DNA of 64,000 bases. Source: Streptomyces sp. HUAS ZL42 (GTDB lineage: Bacteria > Actinomycetota > Actinomycetes > Streptomycetales > Streptomycetaceae). Location: positions 3,162,001 to 3,226,000 of the forward strand of contig NZ_CP160403.1 in the NCBI RefSeq assembly GCF_040782645.1, read 5' to 3'. Below the pieces are notes generated by a model that was not told the origin of the DNA, searched no databases, and saw only the letters and a program-made list of their open reading frames with translations. Positions 35,334-43,800 of this stretch are shown in pieces (position 1 is the first letter of the stretch; the number at the start of each line of letters is the position of its first letter). The position numbers and the translations under genes were made by a program.

Positions 35334-35382
35334 GGATAGCGGCACTATCCATGTCTGCGATGCTTGGATAGTGGCACTCCCC
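35334..35382. promoter_or_regulatory. Two MerR-type operator repeats
   Basis: Site 1 at 35334-35350 is the perfect palindrome GGATAG-CGGCA-CTATCC; site 2 at 35366-35382 is GGATAG-TGGCA-CTCCCC, a decayed right half. Spacing is 32 bases centre to centre. They lie between the divergent DUF4188 pseudogene and the MerR gene. Confidence 0.75.
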
Positions 35383-35399
35383 AAAGAAGGGCGCAAGAC

Positions 35400-36044
35400 A
35401 TGCGGCTGGCGGAACTGAGCGAGCGCAGCGGGGTGTCCATCGCGACGATCAAGTACTACCTGCGGGAAGGGCTGTTGACCCCGGGCCGCCGGATCAACGC
35501 GACCACGGCCGCGTACGACGAGAGCCATCTGCGCCGGCTACGGCTGGTGCGCGCGATGATCCAGGTCGGCCGGATCCCGGTGGCGACGGTGCGGGAGGTG
35601 CTGGGGCACGTCGACGACGATTCCCTGGGCCGCACGATCCGCCTCGGCGCGGCCCTGTGGGCGCTGCCGCAGGTTCCCGAGCCGGACGCGGAGGACGAGT
35701 TCGTCCGGGCCGCTCACCGCGAGGTCGAGCAACTGCTCCGGACACTGGGCTGGTCGAACGCCCAGGCCCTGGTCACCATCTCGCCGGCCTACCGCTCACT
35801 GGTGGTGGCGGTGGCCACGTTCCGGCGGCTCGGATACGACTGGGATCCCGAACTGATCGCGTCCTACGGCCGGTTGATGCATCAGGCGGCCGTCCTCGAC
35901 CTGGACTTCGTGGAGACCCGTCCGTCGGAGGCGGAGAAGGTCGAGACGGCGGTCGCGGGGGCGATTTTCGTGGAGCCGGTGCTGCAGGCTCTGCACCGGC
36001 TGGCGCAGGAGGAGGAGTCGGCGCGGAGGTACGGCTTCGAGTGA
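35400..36044 (+). CDS. MerR-family transcriptional regulator
   Basis: Protein of 214 residues. N-terminal MerR helix-turn-helix: LAELSERSGVSIATIKYYLR, the wing LLTPGRRINATTAAYDE and LVRAMIQVGRIPVATVREVL. The rest is an all-helical effector domain without the Cys pairs of metal-sensing MerR proteins. The ATG at 35400 has GAAGGG 8 bases upstream. It probably controls itself and the DUF4188 gene through the two GGATAG sites. Confidence 0.92.
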   Translation: MRLAELSERSGVSIATIKYYLREGLLTPGRRINATTAAYDESHLRRLRLVRAMIQVGRIPVATVREVLGHVDDDSLGRTIRLGAALWALPQVPEPDAEDEFVRAAHREVEQLLRTLGWSNAQALVTISPAYRSLVVAVATFRRLGYDWDPELIASYGRLMHQAAVLDLDFVETRPSEAEKVETAVAGAIFVEPVLQALHRLAQEEESARRYGFE

Positions 36045-36057
36045 ACGGGAAATGCGG

Positions 36058-36085
36058 AAGGCCCCCCACCGAAGTGGAGGGCCTT
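36058..36085. terminator. Terminator between merR-type gene and tRNA cluster
   Basis: A 12-base stem AAGGCCCCCCAC/GTGGAGGGCCTT with one mismatch and loop CGAA, 13 bases past the MerR stop and just beyond the 3' end of the last tRNA. Confidence 0.7.
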
Positions 36086-36094
36086 GCGCCTGTG

Positions 36095-36167
36095 TACCCC
36101 CGACCGGATTCGAACCGGCGCTACCGCCTTGAGAGGGCGGCGTGCTAGGCCGCTACACAACGGGGGC
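36095..36167 (-). tRNA. tRNA-Glu (CTC)
   Basis: 73 bases. Cloverleaf complete on the minus strand; the anticodon loop CTCTCAA gives CTC. T-arm CCGGTTCGAATCCGG. The first acceptor pair is a G-T wobble. CCA is not encoded. Confidence 0.97.
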
Positions 36168-36195
36168 GTGGACTCTGCGTTTCCGCAGGCCCGAG

Positions 36196-36267
36196 CTGGT
36201 CTACCTGGACTCGAACCAAGACTAACTGAACCAGAATCAGTCGTGCTGCCAATTACACCATAGACCA
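36196..36267 (-). tRNA. tRNA-Gln (CTG)
   Basis: 72 bases. Acceptor TGGTCTA/TAGACCA; anticodon loop TTCTGGT gives CTG; T-arm TTGGTTCGAGTCCAG with one G-T pair. Discriminator G. Confidence 0.97.
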
Positions 36268-36287
36268 ATGTGGTTTAGACCAGTCAG

Positions 36288-36360
36288 TACCCCCGACCGG
36301 ATTCGAACCGGCGCTACCGCCTTGAGAGGGCGGCGTGCTAGGCCGCTACACAACGGGGGC
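36288..36360 (-). tRNA. tRNA-Glu (CTC)
   Basis: 73 bases, identical in sequence to the copy at 36095-36167. Confidence 0.97.
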
Positions 36361-36389
36361 CCTAGCGATCCCGAGAAGATCGGAACCAG

Positions 36390-36462
36390 TACCCCCGACC
36401 GGATTCGAACCGGCGCTACTGCCTTGAGAGGGCAGCGTGCTAGGCCGCTACACAACGGGGGC
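36390..36462 (-). tRNA. tRNA-Glu (CTC), anticodon-stem variant
   Basis: 73 bases. Differs from the two other copies by a compensated pair in the anticodon stem (CTGCC/GGCAG instead of CCGCC/GGCGG), so the fold is kept. Confidence 0.97.
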
Positions 36463-36500
36463 TTTGCAGATGCTGTGTTTTCATTCAAAGCGTCTGCGAG

Positions 36501-36572
36501 CTGGCCTACCTGGACTCGAACCAAGACTAACTGAACCAGAATCAGTCGTGCTGCCAATTACACCATAGGCCA
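36501..36572 (-). tRNA. tRNA-Gln (CTG), acceptor variant
   Basis: 72 bases, same body as the other Gln copy but with a compensated acceptor pair (TGGCCTA/TAGGCCA). First gene of the cluster in the direction of transcription; order Gln-Glu-Glu-Gln-Glu suggests duplication of a Gln-Glu unit. Confidence 0.97.
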
Positions 36573-36663
36573 CTGGAACGCAAGCCCCTGCGGGGATCTT
36601 GTTCTAGTTCGCTCCTCCGGATCCCGGCCTCTCGGCCCGCTCCCCGGCGGCGCAGGAAGAACA

Positions 36664-37395
36664 TTACCCGAAGGTGGACGGGGCTCCAAAACGGGTATCG
36701 GCGCCGAGGAGCGCGGGGAGTTCGGCGAGGGAGGCGATCCGGTGCGGACCGGCGGGTGCGCCGGCCCCGGCGTACACACCGTCCCGGTCGATCCACACCG
36801 ACAGCAGTCCGGCGTCCGCCGCGCCCCGCCCGTCGATCTCCGGGTGGTCGCCGACGTACGCCACTTGGTGCGGGGCCAGCCCCAGGGCCTCGCAGGCCGC
36901 GTGGAAGGCGCCGGCCTCCGGTTTGGAGATGCCGAGTTCCGCGGCGCACAGGATGGCCTCGAAGCGGTCGTGCACACCGAGCACGCGCAGTTTGCGGTCC
37001 TGGACGTGAAGGCTGGAGTTGGACAGCACGGCGTGGCGGTGGCTGGTGGCCAGGGTGTCCAGGACGGGCAGGACGTCCGGGAAGAGGGCCCAGGCGGCCT
37101 CGTAGTGACGCATGTAACGGCGGAACCAGTCGTCTGCCTCGCCGTCGGTGAGGTCCAGCCCCAGGAACATCCGTACGCGGTCGCGGCGCTGCCCCTCGAA
37201 GGAGATCTCGCCGGCCGAGAAGCGCGCCCACTGCCGGTCGGTGATCTCCCGCCAGTACGCGACGGCCTGCTCCACGGTCTCGTATCCGTCGAGCAGGCCC
37301 TCGGCCAGGAGGTACTGCCCCATGCCTACGCGGTCTGCCGTGCTGTAGTCGAAGAGAGTGTCGTCGACGTCCCAGACCACGGCTCGAATGCTCAT
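36664..37395 (-). CDS. HAD-family hydrolase
   Basis: Haloacid-dehalogenase-like phosphatase of 243 residues. Motif I WDVDDTLFD (nucleophile Asp and +2 Asp), motif II VLSNSS, motif III Lys in ISKPEAGAFH and motif IV VGDHPEIDGRGA. An alpha-helical C1 cap lies between motifs I and II. The substrate cannot be read from sequence. Upstream of the tRNA cluster on the same strand; ATG at 37395 just before IRAVVWDVDD. Confidence 0.93.
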   Translation of the reverse strand: MSIRAVVWDVDDTLFDYSTADRVGMGQYLLAEGLLDGYETVEQAVAYWREITDRQWARFSAGEISFEGQRRDRVRMFLGLDLTDGEADDWFRRYMRHYEAAWALFPDVLPVLDTLATSHRHAVLSNSSLHVQDRKLRVLGVHDRFEAILCAAELGISKPEAGAFHAACEALGLAPHQVAYVGDHPEIDGRGAADAGLLSVWIDRDGVYAGAGAPAGPHRIASLAELPALLGADTRFGAPSTFG

Positions 37396-37446
37396 GATCC
37401 GACGGTAACGCCCGTGCGCGGCCGAGGGGCGGAACATGTCAGCAAG

Positions 37447-37479
37447 GAAGGGCGGCAGCCGTGTCGGCTGCCGCCCTTC
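37447..37479 (-). terminator. Terminator of gltX
   Basis: Perfect 14-bp stem GAAGGGCGGCAGCC and complement with loop GTGTC (plus strand), 11 bases past the gltX stop. Confidence 0.8.
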
Positions 37480-37489
37480 ATGTGCGCCC

Positions 37490-38974
37490 TCACGCGGTCA
37501 GTCGCGCCAGCGCCGCGTCGATCCGGGCCAGCGTCTTCTCCTTGCCCAGGACCTCCAGGGACTCGAAGAGCGGCAGGCCGACCGTGCGGCCCGTGACGGC
37601 GACGCGAACGGGGGCCTGGGCCTTGCCCAGCTTGAGGCCGTGGGCCTCACCGGCGGTCAGGACGGCCTCCTTCAGCGACTCCGCCGAGGTCCAGTCCGCC
37701 GTCTCCAGCTTCTCGCGGGCCGTGCGAAGGAGCGCGTCGCTGCCCTCCTTCATGGCCTTCGCCCAGCTCGCCTCGTCGAACACCGGCTCCGGCAGGAAAA
37801 GGAAGTCGACGTTGTCCGTGATCTCCGACAGCACCTTCAGGCGGGTCTGCGCATGCGGCGCGATCGCCTGCCACCTCGACTCGTCGAAGGCCTCCGGCGC
37901 CCACGGTGCGAACGGCGCCTTCAGCCAGGGACGGCAGCGCTCCGTGAAGTCCTTCACGTCAAGAAGGCGGATGTGGTCGGCGTTGATCGCCTCGCACTTC
38001 TTCAGGTCGAAGCGGGCCGGGTTGGGGTTCACGTCCGCGATGTCGAAGGCCGCGACCATCTCGTCCATCGTGAAGATGTCCTGGTCGGCGGAGAGCGACC
38101 AGCCCAGCAGGGAGAGGTAGTTGAGAAGGCCCTCCGGGAGGAAGCCGCGCTCGCGGTAGAGGTTGAGCGACGACTGCGGGTCGCGCTTGGAGAGCTTCTT
38201 GTTGCCCTCGCCCATGACGTAGGGGAGGTGACCGAACTGCGGGATCTGCCGGGCGATCCCGAGCTCGATCAGCGCCTTGTACAGGGCGATCTGCCGGGGG
38301 GTGGAGGAGAGCAGGTCCTCGCCCCGCAGGATGTGCGTGATCTCCATCAGGGCGTCGTCGACCGGGTTGACGAGCGTGTAGAGGGGGGCTCCGTTCGCCC
38401 GCACGATCCCGTAGTCCGGGACGTTCTCCGGGGTGAACGTGAGCTCGCCGCGGACCAGGTCGGTGAAGGTGATCGTCTCGTCGGGCATGCGGAAGCGGAC
38501 GATGGGCGTACGGCCCTGGGCCCGGTACTCCTCGACCTGCTCGGCGGTCAGATCGCGGCAGTGGCCGTCGTAGCCGGACGGCTTGCCGGCGGCGCGGGCG
38601 GCCTCACGGCGGCTGTCCAGCTCCTCCTGGGAGCAGTAGCAACGGTAGGCGTGCCCGGCGTCCAGGAGCTTCTGCGCGACGTCCTTGTAGAGGTCCATGC
38701 GCTGCGACTGGCGGTACGGCGCGTGCGGGCCGCCGATCTGCGGGCCCTCGTCCCAGTCGAAGCCCAGCCAGCGCATCGAGTCGAGCAGCTGCTCGTACGA
38801 CTCCTCGGAGTCGCGGGCCGCGTCGGTGTCCTCGATGCGGAAGACCAGAGTGCCCTGGTGGTGCCGGGCGAACGCCCAGTTGAACAGGGCGGTGCGCACC
38901 AGGCCCACATGGGGGTTACCGGTGGGCGACGGGCAGAAACGAACGCGTACGGAGGAGCCGGGTGCGCTAGCCAC
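37490..38974 (-). CDS. gltX: Glutamyl-tRNA synthetase
   Basis: Class I synthetase charging tRNA-Glu (and, in actinobacteria, tRNA-Gln for transamidation). Length 494 residues. HIGH-like motif [24 protein letters not shown], and [10 protein letters not shown] as KMSKS-like loop; Cys pair region [14 protein letters not shown] at 38974 overlaps the FAH-family gene by 8 bases; a TTG at 38983 would add three residues. Its substrate tRNAs lie 1 kb downstream, a notable but probably chance proximity. Confidence 0.96.
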   Translation of the reverse strand: MASAPGSSVRVRFCPSPTGNPHVGLVRTALFNWAFARHHQGTLVFRIEDTDAARDSEESYEQLLDSMRWLGFDWDEGPQIGGPHAPYRQSQRMDLYKDVAQKLLDAGHAYRCYCSQEELDSRREAARAAGKPSGYDGHCRDLTAEQVEEYRAQGRTPIVRFRMPDETITFTDLVRGELTFTPENVPDYGIVRANGAPLYTLVNPVDDALMEITHILRGEDLLSSTPRQIALYKALIELGIARQIPQFGHLPYVMGEGNKKLSKRDPQSSLNLYRERGFLPEGLLNYLSLLGWSLSADQDIFTMDEMVAAFDIADVNPNPARFDLKKCEAINADHIRLLDVKDFTERCRPWLKAPFAPWAPEAFDESRWQAIAPHAQTRLKVLSEITDNVDFLFLPEPVFDEASWAKAMKEGSDALLRTAREKLETADWTSAESLKEAVLTAGEAHGLKLGKAQAPVRVAVTGRTVGLPLFESLEVLGKEKTLARIDAALARLTA

Positions 38975-39752
38975 GCTTGACAACCTTGTTGGTGAGAGTG
39001 CCGATGCCTTCGATGGTGACGGCGACCTCGTCGCCGACGTTGAGGGGGCCGACCCCTGCCGGGGTGCCCGTGAGGATCACGTCGCCGGGGAGCAGCGTCA
39101 TGGCCTCGGTGATGTTGACGATCAGGTCCTCGATGGAGTGGATCATCTCGCTGGTGCGGCCGAGCTGGCGCTGCCGGCCGTTGACCGTCAGCTGGATGGT
39201 CAGGTCGGACGCGGCGGCGATGTCGAGGTCGGTCTCCACCCAGGGGCCGAGCGGGCAGGAGGTGTCGAAGCCCTTGGCCCGCGCCCACTGCTTCTCGCGC
39301 TTCTGGACGTCCCGCGCGGTGATGTCGTTCGCGCAGGTGTAGCCGAAGATCACGTCCTTGACGCGCTCGCGCGGGACCTCGCGGCACAGGCGGCCGATCA
39401 CCACGGCCAGTTCGGCCTCGTGGTGCAGGTCCTCGGTGAAGGGCGGGTACTGGATCTCGTCGCCGGGGCCGATCACGGAGGTGGACGGCTTGAAGAAGGC
39501 GAACGGGGCGTCGGGGACCTCGTTGCCCAGCTCCCTGGCGTGCTCGGCGTAGTTGCGGCCGAAGGCCACGACCTTGTTGGGGAGCACCGGCGGCAGCAGC
39601 CTCACCTTGCTCAGCGGCACCTTCGTACCGGAGAGCTCGTAGTCCGCGAACGGGATGCCCTTGATGATGTCGAGGACGAGTTCGTCCTGCTTGTCGCCCT
39701 CGACCGCGCCGAAGGCAACATTCCCGTCGATGGAGAACCTGGCGATGCGCAC
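38967..39752 (-). CDS. Fumarylacetoacetate hydrolase-family protein
   Basis: Protein of 261 residues: [33 protein letters not shown], the metal-ligand Glu in [22 protein letters not shown], and [20 protein letters not shown]. These fit the FahA/HpaG-type acylpyruvate hydrolase or oxaloacetate decarboxylase group; the exact substrate is not decided. GTG start at 39752. Overlaps gltX, so the two are co-expressed, as in other Streptomyces. Confidence 0.92.
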   Translation of the reverse strand: MRIARFSIDGNVAFGAVEGDKQDELVLDIIKGIPFADYELSGTKVPLSKVRLLPPVLPNKVVAFGRNYAEHARELGNEVPDAPFAFFKPSTSVIGPGDEIQYPPFTEDLHHEAELAVVIGRLCREVPRERVKDVIFGYTCANDITARDVQKREKQWARAKGFDTSCPLGPWVETDLDIAAASDLTIQLTVNGRQRQLGRTSEMIHSIEDLIVNITEAMTLLPGDVILTGTPAGVGPLNVGDEVAVTIEGIGTLTNKVVKRG

Positions 39753-39834
39753 GGGTTGCTTGGCCCCTTGACTGAGCTGGCTGGAGTCTGACGCTCCAGG
39801 CTAACGCGGGGAGGCGCTCCCGCCTCGCGCTTTG

Positions 39835-39959
39835 GGGCCTGTCCGGCGGATCAAGCCGCAGGGAAGCAGCGTCATCTGCGGAGTGGAGGAGACCGACGAC
39901 CACGCGGCAGATGTGCGTGCCAAGCCCCGCGTCCGCGGCATGATCCGCCGGGCGGGCCC
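39835..39959. repeat. MITE-like inverted-repeat element
   Basis: Outer arms GGGCCTGTCCGGCGGATCA (39835-39853) and TGATCCGCCGGGCGGGCCC (39941-39959) match at 17 of 19 positions. A nested pair CATCTGC/GCAGATG (39873-39879 and 39907-39913) sits inside. About 125 bases, no transposase gene. I recall GGCCTGTCCGGCGGATCA-type sequences as dispersed intergenic repeats of Streptomyces; copy number cannot be checked here. Confidence 0.65.
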
Positions 39960-39981
39960 TGAGGCCGTGGGGCCGTACGGC

Positions 39982-40014
39982 GAAGGGCGCCTCCGCGTCC
40001 GCAGGGCGCCCTTC
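39982..40014. terminator. Hairpin beside the MITE-like element
   Basis: Perfect 10-bp GAAGGGCGCC/GGCGCCCTTC with a 13-base loop, about 45 bases past the stop of the minus-strand ANP-motif gene. With the repeat element it fills 39753-40058, which has no other gene. Confidence 0.6.
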
Positions 40015-40058
40015 ACATTCGTACCGCCGACTTGAGCAACTGGCGGCCCGCGCGCGTA

Positions 40059-40328
40059 TTACCCGGCGACGGAGGCCGTGGCGGGGGCCTCCTCGAGGAT
40101 GGTGCGCTTGGGATTGGCGGTCTGGGTGGGAAGATCGACGGAGTGCTCCGGCTGCTGCGGGGTCTGCAGTTCGCCGGCGTCGTCGAGGTGCGCCAGCGTC
40201 GTGCGCCGCGGGTTGGCTATCGTGCGGAACATCGTCGTCGTCTTCACGGTTGTACAGACCCTGTCGTGTGCGGGCGCCGGGAGGGTCCAGCGGACCCCCG
40301 CGGGGGCGCGGGTTGTCGGATTTGCCAT
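40059..40328 (-). CDS. Small protein with repeated ANP motifs (function unknown)
   Basis: Protein of 89 residues from ATG 40328. Three short motifs recur: MANPTTRA at the start, IANPRRTTLAHLDDA in the middle and TANPKRTILEEAPA near the end. Otherwise hydrophilic, no membrane segment, one Cys. No clear Shine-Dalgarno is seen before 40328 or before a TTG at 40343; an internal GTG (about 61 residues) is possible. Conserved-looking repeats suggest a real product. It is divergent from the first conservon. Confidence 0.55.
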   Translation of the reverse strand: MANPTTRAPAGVRWTLPAPAHDRVCTTVKTTTMFRTIANPRRTTLAHLDDAGELQTPQQPEHSVDLPTQTANPKRTILEEAPATASVAG

Positions 40329-40845
40329 TTCTGTAAAGCGCAAGGCTAATCGCGCGATTCCCTGGCGAAGACGTGAAGACCCTTTGATTGCCGTGTGAGT
40401 TTGCTCACGAATGCAAGGTCAAACCGGTCAATTCAGGCCTGCAATCGACTGCGACGAAACGGATATTTGCCACCTGAAGCCATCATTCCGCTCCTGATCA
40501 TGGCGACTGGGACACCCATGCCATCTCGGCAGTTCGGGGGCTTACGTCCGGTATAAGCGGGAACGCTTTTCACTTCCGGTGACATATCCCTTACACGGGG
40601 TCACGGATGTCACAGCCTGACCAACGGGCCTTGTTGGAGATCCGGCACTGTGCTGGAATTCCACGGACCGCCGCAGGATCGAGCCGGCGCACATGGGGCG
40701 CAACGCGCGCCGAGTGGCGGCGAGAAGGGGGAGCCAGCGCCGGTCACTCACGACCATCAGGGGGCGCATTCAGGGCGCCCCCTACACGCCGACACCGTCC
40801 TTCCGTTCACGCGGAGGGGCGCCTGGTCCAGAGGTTGCGACGCTA
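40329..40845. other. Long intergenic region before conservon 1
   Basis: About 520 bases, AT-richer than the rest, between the ANP-motif gene and cvnA of the first conservon. No gene is supported. It must hold the promoters of both divergent units; no single -10/-35 pair stands out clearly enough to call. Confidence 0.5.
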
Positions 40846-43800
40846 GTGCAGGGACGTTTCAAGAGGGATGGCAGCGCTTCGGCGGAGCCGGAGGCGCACG
40901 GCGGGACCGACCGCGGTTCCTCGCCCCAGCACGCCCAGAACCCGGGCCCGGCCCCGTCCGGCGACGGCGGTGAGCGCCCGGGTCGCCCCGGCGCGTCCGC
41001 GTCGGCGACCCCCGCGCCCCCGACGGTGAAGCCGCAGCAGGGCCCCACCGGCCCCGGCCCGCGCGTCGCACTGCGCAACTGGCGCATCTCCACGCGTCTG
41101 GTGTCGCTGCTGGCGCTCCCGGTGGTCGCGGCCACCACCCTGGGCGCGCTGCGCATCAACCAGTCCATGGACGACATCCAGCAGCTCGACAACATGAAGC
41201 TGCTGACCGACATGACCCAGCAGGCCACCGAGCTGTCCGCCGCGCTCCAGGAGGAGCGCGACAAGTCGGCCGGCCCGCTGGCGCACAACGGCTCGGCGAC
41301 CGACTTCACCGTCAAGGGCCTGCGGGACAAGACCGACCGCGCCCGGGACAACTTCATCGCCGCCTCCGACGAGGTCGACAGCGCCAGCAACGAGGGCAAC
41401 CTCCAGGGCGTCCGCGACAGCCTCGTGGGCATCGTGCGCGACCTGAACAACCTCACCAAGATCCGCAAGGAGGCCTACGCCTCCGAGGACAACTCCACGC
41501 AGACGGTGGACGCCTACCACCGCCTGATCACCCACCTGCTGGACCTCTCGCAGGACATGGCCGAGGCCACCAGCAACCCGGAGATGATCCAGCGCACGCG
41601 CGCCCTGGCGGCCTTCTCCTCCGCCAAGGAGTACGCGTCCGCCCAGCGCGCGGTCCTCGCCGCGGCGCTGCCCGCGACCAACACCGATTTCGGTCAGCTC
41701 TCCCCGAACGACCGGCTGTACGCCCAGGCGTCGCTGGACAGCGAGGAGTCCGAACTCGGCACCTTCCGGAGCATCTACGGCGACGAGGGCGCCGAGGAGC
41801 TGCTCAAGCCCATCGAAGAGGGCAACCCGACCATCACCGCGACCGACACCTACGCCACCCGTGCCTTCGGCCGGGCGGACGGTCTGCAGTCGCTGGACAA
41901 GCGGTCGTACCAGGACTGGCTCGACGACAGCTCGACCAAGATCAAGGGCATGGCCCAGATCGAGCAGACGCTGCTCGAGGACATGGAGCAGAAGGCGCGC
42001 GAGCTGCGCAACGAGTCGGAGCAGGAAGCGATCATCTCCGGTGCGCTGATCCTGCTCGTGCTCGGCGTCTCGCTGGTCGGCGCCTTCGTCGTCGCCCGGT
42101 CCATGATCCGCTCGCTGCGCCGCCTGGAGGAGACCGCGACCAAGGTCGCCCAGGACCGTCTGCCCGAGCTGGTCAAGCAGCTGTCCGAGTCCGACCCGCA
42201 GGACGTCGACACGTCCGTGGAATCGGTCGGTGTGCACTCCCGGGACGAGATCGGCCGAGTGGCCGCGGCCTTCGACGACGTGCACCGCGAGGCGGTCCGC
42301 CTCGCCGCCGAGCAGGCCCTGCTGCGGGGCAACGTCAACGCGATGTTCACCAACCTCTCGCGCCGCTCCCAGGGTCTGATCCAGCGCCAGCTGTCGCTGA
42401 TCTCCGAACTCGAGTCCCGCGAGGCCGACCCGGACCAGCTGTCCTCGCTGTTCAAGCTGGACCACCTCGCCACCCGTATGCGCCGTAACGGTGAGAACCT
42501 CCTCGTTCTCGCGGGTGAAGAGCCCGGCCGCCGCTGGACCCGCCCGGTCCCGCTGGTCGACGTGCTCCGCGCCGCCGCGTCCGAGGTGGAGCAGTACGAG
42601 CGCATCGAACTGGCCGCCGTGCCGACCACCGAAGTGGCCGGCCGCGTGGTCAACGACCTCGTGCACCTCCTCGCCGAGCTGCTCGAGAACGCGACCTCCT
42701 TCTCCTCGCCGCAGACCAAGGTCAAGGTCACCGGTCACGCGCTGCCCGACGGCCGCGTCCTGATCGAGATCCACGACACCGGTATCGGCCTGTCGCCGGA
42801 GGACCTCGCCGCGATCAACGAGCGGCTCGCCTCGCCGCCCACCGTGGACGTGTCGGTCTCCCGCCGCATGGGTCTGTTCGTGGTCGGTCGTCTGTCGCAG
42901 CGCCACGGCATCCGTATCCAGCTCCGCCCGTCCGACTCCGGTGGTACGACCGCGCTGGTCATGCTGCCCGTCGACGTCGCCCAGGGCGGCAAGAAGCCGC
43001 AGCCGAAGCCCGGCCAGGGCCAGGGTGCCGTGGCCGGCGGTGCGGCCGCCGCGCAGGCCGCCGCCGGTGCGGCCGCCGCACGTCGCCAGGCCCAGGGCGG
43101 TGCCCTCGGTGGCGGCGCCCCCGGCGGCGCTCTCGGTGGCGGTGCTCCCGCGGGCGGCGGTGGCCGTCTCGGCGCCGGTCAGGGTCCCCGGGCCGCGCTG
43201 CCCGGTGCGGGCCAGGGCGGCCGTCCGGGCGCGCCGGGCGGTGCGCGCGGGCCCCAGTCTCCGTCGGCTCCCCCGCAGGGCCGTCCGGCTCCGGCCGGTG
43301 CAGGTGCCGGCTTCGGCCAGGCACCGGGCGCACCGCAGGGGTTGCCGGCCGCGGGCACCGGTATGCAGGGCCAGGACGCGTTCGGCAACAACACCCGCGG
43401 GCCCGTGCCGCCGCAGCGCGGCAACAACGAGGCCGAACAGGGCGGCCGCCGCGGGCGCCAGCCCCTGCTGCCGGGTCGCGGTGGTCCGCGGGCCGAGCTG
43501 CCGGGCGGCGACCCGCAGCCGCGCACACCCAGCTGGAGCGACGAGAACGCCCAGCCGCCGGTGCCGCGCGCCTCGCTGGACGCCCCCCGCGGCCACGAGG
43601 AGCCGGACGTCGCGCAGACCGCGCGCATGCCGCGCATCGACGACCGCCAGGGCCCCGGGGCGAACGGGCCGCAGACCACGGGCCAGTTCCCGCGACCCGA
43701 CCTCGACGCCCCGCGGCCCGGTGCGAGCGGCCAGCAGAACAGCGGCGGATTCGTCCGCTCGGACGTCTTCGGCGCCCCGAGCACCCCGGCGCCGAACAGC

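Noticed and set aside
39801..40035. Small open frames on both strands across the MITE-like element
   Set aside because: They are by-products of the inverted repeats and have no start signals or family match.
36664..40328. Integrated element next to the tRNA cluster
   Set aside because: No integrase, no duplicated tRNA end as attachment site, and core genes (gltX) follow directly.
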